Source: Dendrocalamus latiflorus (lineage: Eukaryota > Streptophyta > Magnoliopsida > Poales > Poaceae). From it: 64,000 bases of DNA. Within the stretch, counting starts at the first letter, position 1. The number at the start of each line of letters is the position of its first letter. The notes beneath the pieces are model-generated. The model saw only the letters and a program-made list of their open reading frames with translations, was not told where the DNA came from and made no database searches. This document shows positions 54,882 through 64,000 of the stretch, one piece after another. The translations under genes were made by a program, and so were the position numbers. The stretch covers positions 32,802,597 to 32,866,596 of the forward strand of contig CM029626.1 of assembly GCA_017311315.1 (NCBI GenBank), given 5' to 3'.

Positions 54882-55005
54882 CCCTCTCTCACGGCGGCGG
54901 GCGCGCGCGGAGGCGAGAATAGCAGCAGGAGGTGCAAGAAGAATAGGAAGCAATGCACAAGCGATCAAGCAGCCAAGCGGAATGACTGCATGCCCACAGG
55001 GGCGG

Positions 55006-55249
55006 CTTATAAAGCCCCCCGTCTCCCCTACAGGCAGAAGATCGAGCGATAGAATTACAGCGGTTCGGCTACCCACGATCGGGCAGTGCAACCGCGGGCA
55101 ACCGCGGCAGGCGGCGGTAGGTGGCCGCTCAGCGCCCAATGCGCCCAAACACTCCCGCCACGTGGCCACTTTTCCTGGGGAAGAGGCGAACGGCCGTGGT
55201 CGTGGGAACGCTATCATCCCACGATGCTCCAATTACAGCCGGCCACGTG
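55006..55249 (-). promoter_or_regulatory. promoter of the Tat-1 antisense gene
   Basis: In minus sense: CACGTG at 55249-55244 and 55164-55159 (85 bp apart) and CTTTATAAG at 55014-55006, 133 bp before the ATG at 54881. Spacing of G-box to TATA is 150 bp here and 154 bp in Tat-2. Confidence 0.75.
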
Positions 55250-55506
55250 CCCACATCCAGTGCGGGGCAGGCGGGGCAGCCATGGCAGCCTACCCCTGAC
55301 AAAGGCCGGTGCGATTCCAGGTGTCATTAAAGCGCACTCCCGGACCAAGCAACCATCTCCCCGCGCTGGTGCCACATCGCGCGACGCATTTCCCGAGACT
55401 CAGCCGCCAAGGGCAGCCGACCAAGTCGGCTTCGCCCATAAATATCTAGAGCGCGAGGTAGGGCACGCCCGGACCCCAGCCCGGTCGAAGCCCTCGGCCT
55501 ACCCAG

Positions 55507-55694
55507 TGCCTTCGGCCTCGAAGCCGCGCCCACCCCAGGTGCGGGAGACGGCCCTCGCACAAGCACGACCTCGGCCCCGTCGAAGCCTTCGGTCTTCCCG
55601 GTGCCTTTGGCCTCGAGGCCGCGCCAGCTTCGGGACCCGAAGACAGCCCTCGCGCAAGCACGGGCGGACGTGCGAACTATCCAAGTCATCAAGC
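55507..55694. repeat. two imperfect 94-bp repeats before the Tat-1 3' LTR
   Basis: GTGCCTTCGGCCTCGAAGCC at 55507 recurs as GTGCCTTTGGCCTCGAGGCC at 55601, with CTCGCRCAAGCACG in each. The following 55705-55777, up to the putative polypurine tract ATGAGAGGCTCC, is conserved with Tat-2 15504-15580. Confidence 0.75.
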
Positions 55695-55777
55695 ATCACA
55701 GGCCGATGGGACGAAGGGGGCCAAAGGACTCAGCGGCATGGCTTCGGCCCGTGAAGCCCTTAACCATGAGAGGCTCC

Positions 55778-56014
55778 TGTTGTAGGGGTGGCCCCCACCT
55801 AAGCCCAGTAGGCCTGTTAGGTCCGAAATAGGACATGTGTAATGACATAAGAGCCCCTGAGGGGAATACTCATGTGTAAGGGTACAACTGTACAAGCACT
55901 CCCCATGTGAATATATATATGTGGCATAGGCCATGGGGGGAAGGCAGAAGCCATTCATTTATCCAACTCTCCACTACTACACTCTCTCTCTCTGTTTGGT
56001 CTGTAACCACAACA
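55778..56014 (+). repeat. Tat-1 3' LTR (237 bp)
   Basis: Matches the 5' LTR with about five substitutions plus AT, G and CT indels; followed by TSD GTTCT. Confidence 0.93.
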
Positions 56015-57625
56015 GTTCTCATATCCCAATAGCACATAACTAGAATCTTAAATTAACATGCATTATCACATAACCAAAGTAATTTGCATAAAATGTAGGT
56101 TCAACATGATCAAAGTATTGACTCACCTTGCGCGGTTTACCATGGTCTTGAGCTCACTCAAATCTTTCTGATTGGATGATCTGGAGCTTTTGGTCTTTTT
56201 CTTCACCTCGATCCTGATCTTGCTTGATCCTTGATCCTTCCGGACTCCAATTTCTAATTACGTACTAAGCAACTGGATTCAAATAAAGGCAAATAACTCA
56301 AAAGATCCAATAAATCCGAATAAACTCAATTTAGTTTCATTATGAGGTAACGGGTGATTTTAGGTTTGTTGCGCACGGAGTGTTTGGTAGAGTCGAAGGG
56401 GCTGGAACGAAATGATAAATGGCTAAGGGAAATCCGCTGAGACAGATGCCAAGGAAGGTTTGCAATGAAGGAATACTCACGGAAATATTCCTTCTTCGAT
56501 TCAAGGATGACTAGGTGTAGTTGACAGTAGAACACCATAAATCAATCTTTAATTTAATTTATTATACTATATATTTGTTAAGGAAGTTCCATGAGTCAAA
56601 CCGGACATATGGTTAGGTTTGGGAATTTAGTTGGGATATTAAGTATTGTGTTGGTTGGATGTTGCCAATTATGAATTTAAGGCAGGGTTCCATAGACGAC
56701 GTATACAACTTTTAGCTTGTCAAATTAATTTATCTTGCTAGTAATCGATAAGTAGCTTTTTATGCGCTCCTAATTAATTACTCTTTGTAAATGGGTTAAC
56801 TGTTTACTTTAGAGTATCTATATGTTTGTGAGATTATTTCGATGCTTGGTGACCTAGGGCTATTATATTCTATTACCTGTATATTATTATGACCTTTTAA
56901 TTTTGGGGTTGCTCTGAAGAATACTGATATTAACATTTTTATCCCTTTACTAATCGAGCCTGCTACACATTATTACATTTCGTTATCGTTACTAATCATT
57001 TAAGATTTCATGGTCGGCGATATGTTAATGATAAGGTCTGTAGTGAATACGAAAATTGCACTAATATATTCATTAGTGGGTTGCACACATGTCATCTGCA
57101 TTTATTTATATATATTTGCTTAGAAAAGTCTCTAATTTTAGATGTACATCCTATTTGAAATACTTTTAATATTTTTTTAATTCGTGTTCCTTGACTGGAT
57201 ACTATTCACCGTAGGAATCTTTGATGGTTGTCTATATCTACAAGGGTACCTTTTCACAATCCCCACAGAATTTAGTTTTTGTATTTTAATTTAAGTTGCA
57301 CGGGCATGTCGGCTAATTACCTTGATCTGAACTTATTTGTTATTTTTATTTTAGTTAAGGTTTTTGTGGCGCATTGACATTTATACCAAAAACCATCTTC
57401 TGTTACTGTTCTTTTATCAATTTTCAGATTTAAAGCAAATAATAAAGGCACATTAATTATCCATGCATGATAATTAACTTAATATTAAATCTTAAATAAT
57501 ATTATTTATGCCCTAATTAAATTTATCAGTTTCCATGAATAATTTCTGATTTTCCCAAATTTTTTTGACAAATTTCCTAATTGAAATGGATTAAAAATAA
57601 AAGAGTTTGTGAGAGGGTGAGTATG

Positions 57626-57680
57626 AGACTCAAACCCAGGACCTGTAAATTAACGCATGGCTTGGCTAACCACTGGGCTA
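57626..57680 (-). other. tRNA-like block with Pol III A- and B-box motifs
   Basis: Minus sense: TAGCCCAGTGG (57680-57670) fits the A-box consensus exactly; GGTTTGAGTCT (57636-57626) is B-box-like with two departures; 33 bp separate them. The homologous block in LARD-1 is at 7006-7069. Confidence 0.5.
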
Positions 57681-58495
57681 TTGCCCCTTTGGTGATAATA
57701 GCAGGGAATTCAACCTGAAGAGGTGAGGGATGGCCAGGGAAAAGCAGAGCAAATTGGGGAGGCGCACGGTCGACGATTCCCTGAAGAGGTGAGGGATGGC
57801 CAAGGAAAAATAGAGCAAACTGGGGCGGTGCACGGCCGACGACGTCGTCGGCGAGTGGCGGCCAGGGTGGTGCTGGTGACCACTAAAATGAGTTGCTCGG
57901 GAGGTACGGGAGCTAGAGGCGTTGGCACATTGGCCGGAGCGGCGCCGGCGAGTGGGCGGCAGCGGCGTGCAGCGCCGGCCACAGTGGGGAAGGAGCAAAT
58001 GACGGCACTGATGTGGGAGGGAAGGGACCGAGGTGAGCATGAGCTACAGTGGGTTAAGGGAAGGCTTACTGTGCGGTTGGCCGGGCTGGGGAGGTATCGA
58101 GGCGTGCCAGCGGTGTGAGGCGGGGCCGCGCGGTGGTGACGCACGGCGCCGACGTGCTAGGGTGGGCTGAAGCTCTGGTCGTGGCGGGGGAAAGATTCGG
58201 CGTGCTCCGGTGTGACCCTCACCTTGGGGAATTGACCCAGCATTGACCGTGGGAGAGGTGGCGGTGAGGATGGCGGTGGCGACCGGTGTCGGGGAGGATG
58301 GGCAGCGTGGCGAGCGTGGCGTACGGAAATCCAATTGGGTGGTAGGGGAGGGAGAGGAGAAATGGGGATGCGAGTTGGCGCAGTGCAATTGGCCAGAGCT
58401 CGCCGGAGCGGCCGGGACGGCGTGGAGGCGCCGGTGGGTGCGCAAGAAGGCATCGGGAAAAAGGGGGAGGCGTAGGGAGAAATGGGGGGCAGCTG

Positions 58496-58502
58496 CTTTA
58501 TA
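58496..58502 (-). promoter_or_regulatory. TATA box of LARD-2 LTR
   Basis: TATAAAG in the context CCGCTATAAAGCAGC, minus sense, at the place matching the LARD-1 and solo LTR promoters. Confidence 0.65.
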
Positions 58503-59466
58503 GCGGGGGAGAGGGGGCCGGCTAGGCGTGGAATGGCGACGCATGAGGCTTGGGCATGAGGTGACAGGGGCCGGCGGGGTTGCGTGGCAGGGCACCAGGA
58601 CTGGCAGGGCATGGGCGACGTCGCGCTCGCAAGGCATGGCACCGGGCGTGGCGACGCGACGGGCACAGAGAGAGGGACAGAGGAAAAAGAAGCATGGGGT
58701 CGGGTGGTTGGCGCCAGGGCGAGGCCGAGTGACGTGCAGTGATGCGTGCGGAGAAGATGGGGCAGGTGCACAGCAGCCAGTGCAGAAAGAAGGGAGAAAA
58801 GAAAGAAGAAAGGAGGGGAGGGGAGAAGGAAGAGAAAAGAGGGAGGGCCCGCGGGCAGGGTAGGGAGAAAAGAGAGCGAGAGAGGGGAATAGGGAGTGGG
58901 CCCACATGGAGGTGAGAGGAAAAAGGGAAGGGAAGAAAAAGAGAGAGAAAGAAAGGTTTAAGCCCACTTTTAAAATTTAGATTTTTAATTTAAATCTTAA
59001 TATGCATTAGGATTTACTGATTTTTGGTATTTTGGAATGGCATTCCAATTTTAAATTTTCAGATAAGTTTTTGGGTCCAAACATCTAGATACAAAAGCGA
59101 CATTTCTCTATTTTTGGAATTTAATTATTTACCCTTAGATTTTGATTTGGATATTACTTTATTTTAAATTTTGTAATTAAATTTTGAAGATCCAGCCTTG
59201 GGTTTGTATGCCAATTGAATTTAAAAGACAAAGGTTTTTTGGTTTAATCATTTAGAGATATATTCTAGTGTTCCTTTTGGTTTCATTTTATTAATGCCAA
59301 CATTGTTCTTAGATTTGGATATTATTTCTTAATATCTTAATTTGCAAGCCCCAAAGCTCAAAAGATTTCAATCAAATATTCAAAAGAAATTTTGGACACC
59401 AACAAAATGCAAGAAAAATTTTAAGAACTCCACATTTTTGAATACTTGATATTTTAGGATGTTACA

Positions 59467-60735
59467 AACTTACCCCCCTTAAATGAATCTCGACCCCGAG
59501 ATTCCAATACAGTAGAAAGAAGTGGGTGGGGTTAAACTGGTTAGCAATTGGTGCTAGGGTCTTGCTCAACGTATTGTCCTTTCTCTTGGTGTGGATGGAA
59601 GAAATAGACTTTGCATAGAAAAGGGGGTTTACACTTAGGGAGGGCGAAAGGGAAGAGAGAGATCTCGTTCCTCCAGATAGGCCTTAGACTTCCAAGTACT
59701 TATTCTCTTTGACATTGCTGTCTTCACGTCATTGTAGAATGGAGTAGTTGCATCGTCTATGGGACATACGGTTGTAGAATTTCATATTAATAAGTGGGTA
59801 GCAATGGTCTATGCCCGAGGGGGTAGAGGGCCTTAAGAATGCAGAGGTGACGATGGACAGATCTATATGGTGGCCTTTTGTCCTTATCACCATAAGGTTC
59901 CCGGTCTTGCAAGTCTTCTTATACTGGTTCGATTAGTTCTGAGTCCAGGTTGTCGCACCTCCACATATACATCATAGTAATTCTTCGACATTTTGTCTCT
60001 TAGTGCTACCCCCCTTAAAATGGGCATCACTAGTCATTATTTATCTCTTCTAACTCCAGGCATGATGGGTCCTCCGGGTAAGTAAGGAGAGAATGTTAGC
60101 AGGGTAGAGTCTCGAGTCTTGGTCTTTGGCTATTTATCACTTTGATTCAGTAGACCTGACTGGGTGTGCAGCAATAGGATGAGAGGGAATAGCATGTGGT
60201 GAGCATTGAGTCGTGGGGATAAGGTGATCTAATCCATGCAAAATTTTAAAAGAGTGCTCCTAAGGACCTGGGGTGGGGTAAAATCACAAAAACTTTCAAA
60301 AACAAGCTTTTCCCATGACTGCAAAATCGGGTGCCCGAAGGCAAGAAGGCAGTGCACAGGGTCCAATTAGAATCTTGCAACAATACATTGTCTACTCGGG
60401 GGCACACATAAGATGGGGCAAGGTCCATATACACAGTCCGTTTAAAACGAGACCACTTATCTTCATGACCATCTTCGACGTTCCTAACCTTAAATTTTTG
60501 GAGTAAGGGTACGAGAAGAGGAACAAAAGTTTCCTTTTGAAATTAATAGAAATATGAGGGAAGTATTTGCGGTAATTTGATTGATATCAACACTCACTCT
60601 GGGGTATCATTTTGAATTCGGGGTGAGGGAGCTTTTAGTAGTTAAAATGGCTAGGGCAGCATATAGATGAGAGGGAATCATCAAAGAGAGATGAGAATGA
60701 GCAATACTACTTATATTTTTGAAAATAAATACTAA
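59467..60735 (-). other. LARD-2 interior, noncoding
   Basis: Begins with the polypurine tract (AAGGGGGGTAAGTT in minus sense) and CTCGGGGTCGAGATTC, as in LARD-1 and Tekay. About 1.27 kb with only short frames (62 and 87 codons). Sequence matching LARD-1 330-938 is recognisable; the primer-site end is missing at the 60735 junction. Confidence 0.78.
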
Positions 60736-61750
60736 AGAAAAGAGGGAGGGCCCACGGGCAGGGTAGGGAGAAAAGAGAGGGACAGAGAGGAATAGGGAGT
60801 GGGCCCACATGGAGGTGAGAGGAAAAAGGGAAGGGAAGAAAAAGGGAGAGAAAGAATGGTTTAAGCCCACTTTTAAAATTTAGATTTTTAATTTAAATCT
60901 AAATATGCATTAGGATTTACTGATTTTTGGTATTTTGGTATGGCGTTCCAATTTTAAATTTTCAAATAAGTTTTTGGGTCCAAACATCTACATACAAAAG
61001 CGACATTTCTCTATTTTTGAAATTTAATTATTTGCCCTTAGATTTTGATTTGGATATTACTTTATTTTAAATTGTTTAATTAAATTTTGAAGATCCAGCC
61101 TTGGGTTTGTATGCCAATTGAATTTAAAAGACAAAGGGTTTTTGGTTTAATCATTTAGAGATATATTCTAGTGTTCCTTTTGGTTTCATTTTATTAATGC
61201 CAACATTGTTCTTAGATTTGGATATTATTTCTTAATATCTTAATTTGCATGCCCCAAAGCTCGAAAGATTTCAATCAAATATTCAAAAGAAATTTTCGAC
61301 ACCAGCAAAATGCAAGAAAAATTTTAAGAACTCCACATTTTTGAATACATGAATTTTAGGATGTTACAAACCTACCCCCCTTAAATGAATCTTGACCTCG
61401 AGATTCCGATATAGTACAAAGAAGTGGGTGGGGTTAAACTGCTTAGGAATTGGTGCTAGGGTCTTGCTCAACGTGTTGTCCTTTCTCTTGGTGTGGATGG
61501 AAGAAAGAGACTTTGCATAGAAAAGGGGGTTTACACTTAGGGAGGGCGAAAGGGAAGAGAGAGATCTCGTTCCTCCAGATAGGTCGTAGACTTCCATGTA
61601 CTTATTCTCTTTGACATTGCTGTCTTCACGTCATTGTAGAATGGAGTAGTTGCATCGTCTATGGGACATACAGTTGTAGAATTTCATATTAATAAGTGGG
61701 TAGCAATGGTCTATGCCCGAGGGGGTAGAGGGCCTTAGGAATGCAGAGGT
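60736..61750 (-). repeat. second copy of LARD LTR start plus interior start
   Basis: Matches 58833-59847 closely: LTR U3 end (60736-61368, ending TGTTACA), polypurine tract and the first ~380 bp of interior. It stops at GCAGAGGT, after which ~12 bp of filler precede Tat-4. No gene. Confidence 0.88.
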
Positions 61751-61917
61751 CTGTGCATAGAATGGTCTTGCTCGGGCTAAGCGATAATTCTCCCATGCAC
61801 TTGTTGTTATGTAATATGCTGCGAGCTGGGGGGTCGTGTAAGGCGCGGGTATCGTGTCGCCCCACGTTCGGGTATCAGCAAACGGGCTTGCAAACACTTT
61901 GCGCCTCGGACCCCAGA

Positions 61918-62905
61918 CTAGTCGCGGTAGATGCGCGAGCGCTCCGTCCCCTACCCTTCGAAGTGGTGGCAGCAGAGCTAGCACCTAGTCGAGGTAGACG
62001 CGTAGCGCTCCGTCCCCTACCCTTCGAAGTGGTGGCAGCGGAGCTGGCGCCTAGTCGAGGTAGACGCGCGAGCGCTCCGTCCCCTACCCTTCGAGGTGGT
62101 GGCAGCGGAGCTGGCGCCTAGTCGAGGTAGACGCGTGAGCGCTCCGTCCCCTACCCTTCGAGGTGGTGGCAGCGGAGCTGGCGCCTAGTCGAGGTAGACG
62201 CGCGAGCGCTCCGTCCCCTACCCTTGGAGGTGGTGGCAGCGGAGCTGGCGCCTAGTCGAGGTAGACGCGCGAGCGCTCCGTCCCCTACCCTTGGAGGTGG
62301 TGGCAGCGTGCTGGCGCCTAGTCGAGGTAGACGCGCGAGCCCTCCGTCCCCTACCCTTCGAGGTGGTGGCAGCGGAGCTGGCGCCTAGTCGAGGTAGACG
62401 CGTGAGCGCTCCGTCCCCTACCCTTCGAGGTGGTGGCAGCGGAGCTCGCGCCTAGTCGAGGTAGACGCGCGAGCGGTCCGTCTCCTACCCTTCGAGGTGG
62501 TGGCAGCGGAGGTGGCGCCTAGTCAAGGTAGACGCGCGAGCGCTCCGTCCCCTACCCTTGGAGGTGGTGGCAGCGGAGCTGGCGCCTAGTCGAGGTAGAC
62601 GCGCGAGCGCTCCGTCCCCTACCCTTGGAGGTGGTGGCAGCGTGCTGGCGCCTAGTCGAGGTAGACGCGCGAGCCCTCCATCCCCTACCCTTCGAGGTGG
62701 TGGCAGCGGAGCTGGCGCCTAGTCGAGGTAGACGCGTGAGCGCTCCGTCCCCTACCCTTCGAGGTGGTGGCAGCGGAGCTCGCGCCTAGTCGAGGTAGAC
62801 GCGCGAGCGGTCCGTCTCCTACCCTTCGAGGTGGTGGCAGCGGAGGTGGCGCCTAGTCGATGTAGACGCGCGAGCGCTCCGTCCCCTACCCTTCGTGGTT
62901 TCAGC
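61918..62905. repeat. array A in Tat-4: about 15 units of 67 bp, with a 5-unit higher-order repeat
   Basis: The unit contains CTCCGTCCCCTACCCTTCGA and CGGAGCTGGCGCCTAGTCGA. Variants recur at 334-bp steps: GCGTGCTGG at 62306 and 62640, GCGGTCCGTCTCC at 62473 and 62807. So a block of five units was duplicated as a whole. Confidence 0.9.
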
Positions 62906-63064
62906 TGAGCTGGCGCCTAATTGGGGCATGCATGGGAACCTCGACCACGACCCTTGTTTTGTATGTTCCAGGGGGTGCGCGCAAGGGGCGCGGCCACGCG
63001 TGCTTGGGAGTATCCAAGCCGCGGTTGTACGCCGTAAAGCGTGCGAAGATAGCGTCCGTGTTGG

Positions 63065-63535
63065 GTTTTTTTTACTCTGGAGGAGTGCGCGGGATCGACA
63101 TCCACATCTTATTTATACTCCGAAGAGTACGCACTGGGGCAACGCCCATGCGTGCGCGGGGTTCGCGTCTTGTTTATACTCCATAGAGTGCGCAGGGATA
63201 GCATCCGCATCTCTTTTTTATACTCCGGAGGAGTGCGCGAGATCGACATCCACGTCTTATTTATACTCCGAAGAGTACGCACTGGGGCAATGCCCATGCG
63301 TGCGCGGGGTTCGCGTCTTGTTTATACTCCGTAGAGTGCGCAGGGATTGCATCCGCGTCTTTTTTATACTCCGGAGGAGTGCGTGTGGAGGCGAACCTCG
63401 ACGCTACGTCTTGTTTAGAGTCCGTAGACTGCGCGTGGAGGCAAGCCTCCGCGTGTTGCGGGCAGTGAAATTGCGTGCGGAGGCGGACCTCGACGCTACG
63501 TCTTATTTATACTCCGTGGAGTGCGTGCGGACGAG
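63065..63535. repeat. array B in Tat-4
   Basis: Irregular units with TTTATACTCC, GAGT or GACT arms and CGCGGGGTTCGCG-type spacers, homologous to array B of Tat-3 (12060-12885). Dyad loops include CGAA, CATA, CGGAG and CGTG. Confidence 0.85.
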
Positions 63536-63536
63536 G

Positions 63537-64000
63537 ACTCGCCTTGCTCCCATCGCTTTGAGCTTCCCGAGGCCGAAGAGTAGCGCCTCGTATTCGGCCG
63601 TGTTGTTCGTAGCCGGAAACGCTAGGCGCGCCGAGTAAAATAGGCGCTGCCCCTCTGGGGTGGTGATAACGGCGCCCACCCCCGCGCCCGCAACACCGTA
63701 CGCTCCATCGGTATTAAGTGTCCACACCGGGTCTTCGAGCTGGAGGGCGGGCTGAGCTGGGGGGGTCCATTCCGCTAGGAAGTCCGCCAGAACTTGGGAC
63801 TTGATCGCCGTCCGAAAGGTGTATGTTAAGGAGAACGGGGCCAGCTCTGCCGCCCATTTCCCAATTTGCCTCGTGGACTCCTTGTTGTGGAGCATCTCTG
63901 CCAGGGGGAACGATGATGGCACCGTTATCGGGTGGGCCTAGAAGTAATGCCGGAGTTTCCTTGAGGCCATGACCAGCGCGTAAGCAAGGTTCTCGAGCTC
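63537..64000 (-). pseudogene. Tat-4 RNase H fragment
   Basis: Minus sense from the right edge: ENLAYALVMASRKLRHYF, a TAG (63940-63938), then PITVPSSFPLAEMLHNKEST, SQVLADFLAEW and the second RNase H TDGAYGVAGAGVGAVI with NNTAEYEALLFGLGKLK. It stops after RRVLVRT, where GTGCGGA, shared by RNase H and array B, marks the join to the array. The rest of the second RNase H and all of integrase are missing. Confidence 0.87.

Larger units (their letters stand above)
48636..56014 (+). mobile_element. Tat-1: Ty3/gypsy Tat element with both LTRs, pol truncated
   Basis: LTRs at 48636-48871 and 55778-56014, perfect TSD GTTCT (48631-48635, 56015-56019). Interior: primer site, gag-protease, RT broken at 51578, five telomere-type repeats, array A remnant, then a minus-strand gene filling 51730-55014. 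By eye the LTRs differ at about five bases plus three short indels. It lacks most of RT, both RNases H and integrase, so it moved only with help or lost them after insertion. Confidence 0.93.
56020..59466 (-). repeat. LARD-2 3' LTR, segment 4 (leader, promoter, U3)
   Basis: Ends TGTTACA at 59466. It contains a splice-donor-like CAAG|GTGAGT (56130-56121), a tRNA-like block (57626-57680) and a TATA box (58496-58502). The GC-rich 57700-58900 part gives long proline-rich frames (for example 58044-58967) with no homology or conserved start; not called as genes. Confidence 0.85.
29683..60735 (-). mobile_element. LARD-2: giant-LTR noncoding element split by three insertions
   Basis: The 3' LTR consists of 29683-30871, 42389-43110, 47975-48635 and 56020-59466, totalling about 6.0 kb. 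The polypurine tract and interior follow at 59467-60735. The nested guests each have perfect TSDs. The right part of the element (rest of interior, primer site, 5' LTR) is lost at a junction near 60735. Confidence 0.85.
61763..64000 (-). mobile_element. Tat-4: partial Tat element running off the right edge
   Basis: From the left: 3' flank of an antisense gene (61763-61917, the reverse of 51725-51893 in Tat-1), array A, array B, then RNase H in minus sense. Integrase is missing. The left side (antisense gene body, 3' LTR) is lost at the junction with LARD sequence. Confidence 0.85.

Noticed and set aside
53880..55232. 450-codon frame starting at 55232 as the antisense protein
   Set aside because: The first 117 codons cross the conserved TATA and G-box; the ATG at 54881 is the one conserved with Tat-2.
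58044..58967. 307-codon minus frame
   Set aside because: The same compositional effect in the LARD-2 LTR; it spans the TATA box and promoter.

Overview
This window reads as intergenic DNA from a large-genome plant, most probably a grass. The evidence is Ty3/gypsy Tat and Tekay retrotransposons, an Angela/BARE-like Ty1/copia LTR, a CACTA transposon carrying a plant DnaJ gene copy, and GC-rich, CT-rich promoter stretches. I found no intact host gene, rRNA, standard tRNA or CRISPR array. Nearly every base falls in nested transposable elements. Most borders are fixed by TG...CA LTR ends, primer sites, polypurine tracts and target-site duplications (TSDs).

Left half (1-29625). A minus-strand Tat element (Tat-3; gag and protease only, no RT or integrase) runs off the left edge and ends at 29625. 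Two insertions split it. The first is LARD-1 (69-11132, plus strand), a noncoding element with LTRs of about 5.8 kb and a 0.7 kb interior. LARD-1 itself holds a same-family solo LTR (2229-6585, TSD GCTTC). The second is an Angela-like copia element (13894-27589, TSD CTACC) that hit the protease gene. A second Tat element (Tat-2, 15259-27018) sits in the copia 3' LTR, and a later deletion fused Tat-2 gag to the copia 5' LTR.

Right half (29626-64000). A minus-strand LARD-2 (LTR about 6 kb, 29683-59466, interior to 60735) hosts three insertions. They are a Tekay chromovirus (30872-42383, TSD TCATT) with a long gag-pol ORF and an extra ORF; a CACTA element (43111-47971, TSD ACA) with a DnaJ fragment and a Tat solo LTR (TSD GATAC); and a plus-strand Tat-1 (48636-56014, TSD GTTCT). 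A rearranged LARD copy (60736-61750) then joins a fourth Tat element (Tat-4) that leaves the right edge.

How the parts work together. Tat-1 and Tat-2 share a layout: 236-245 bp LTRs, gag-protease-RT-RNase H (plus integrase where kept), tandem arrays, and a spliced gene on the opposite strand with its own promoter. In both copies that promoter has two CACGTG boxes exactly 85 bp apart and a TATA box exactly 133 bp before the ATG. Array units between pol and the antisense gene carry short dyads whose two arms change together, which suggests a selected hairpin or dimer-binding site. The LARD elements have no coding capacity but share their primer site, leader, polypurine tract and an LTR palindrome with the Tekay element, so they look like parasites of Tekay-type machinery. 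All Tat genes are broken. The Tekay element has a near-complete gag-pol, but a stop interrupts its chromodomain and its 5' LTR has lost the promoter.
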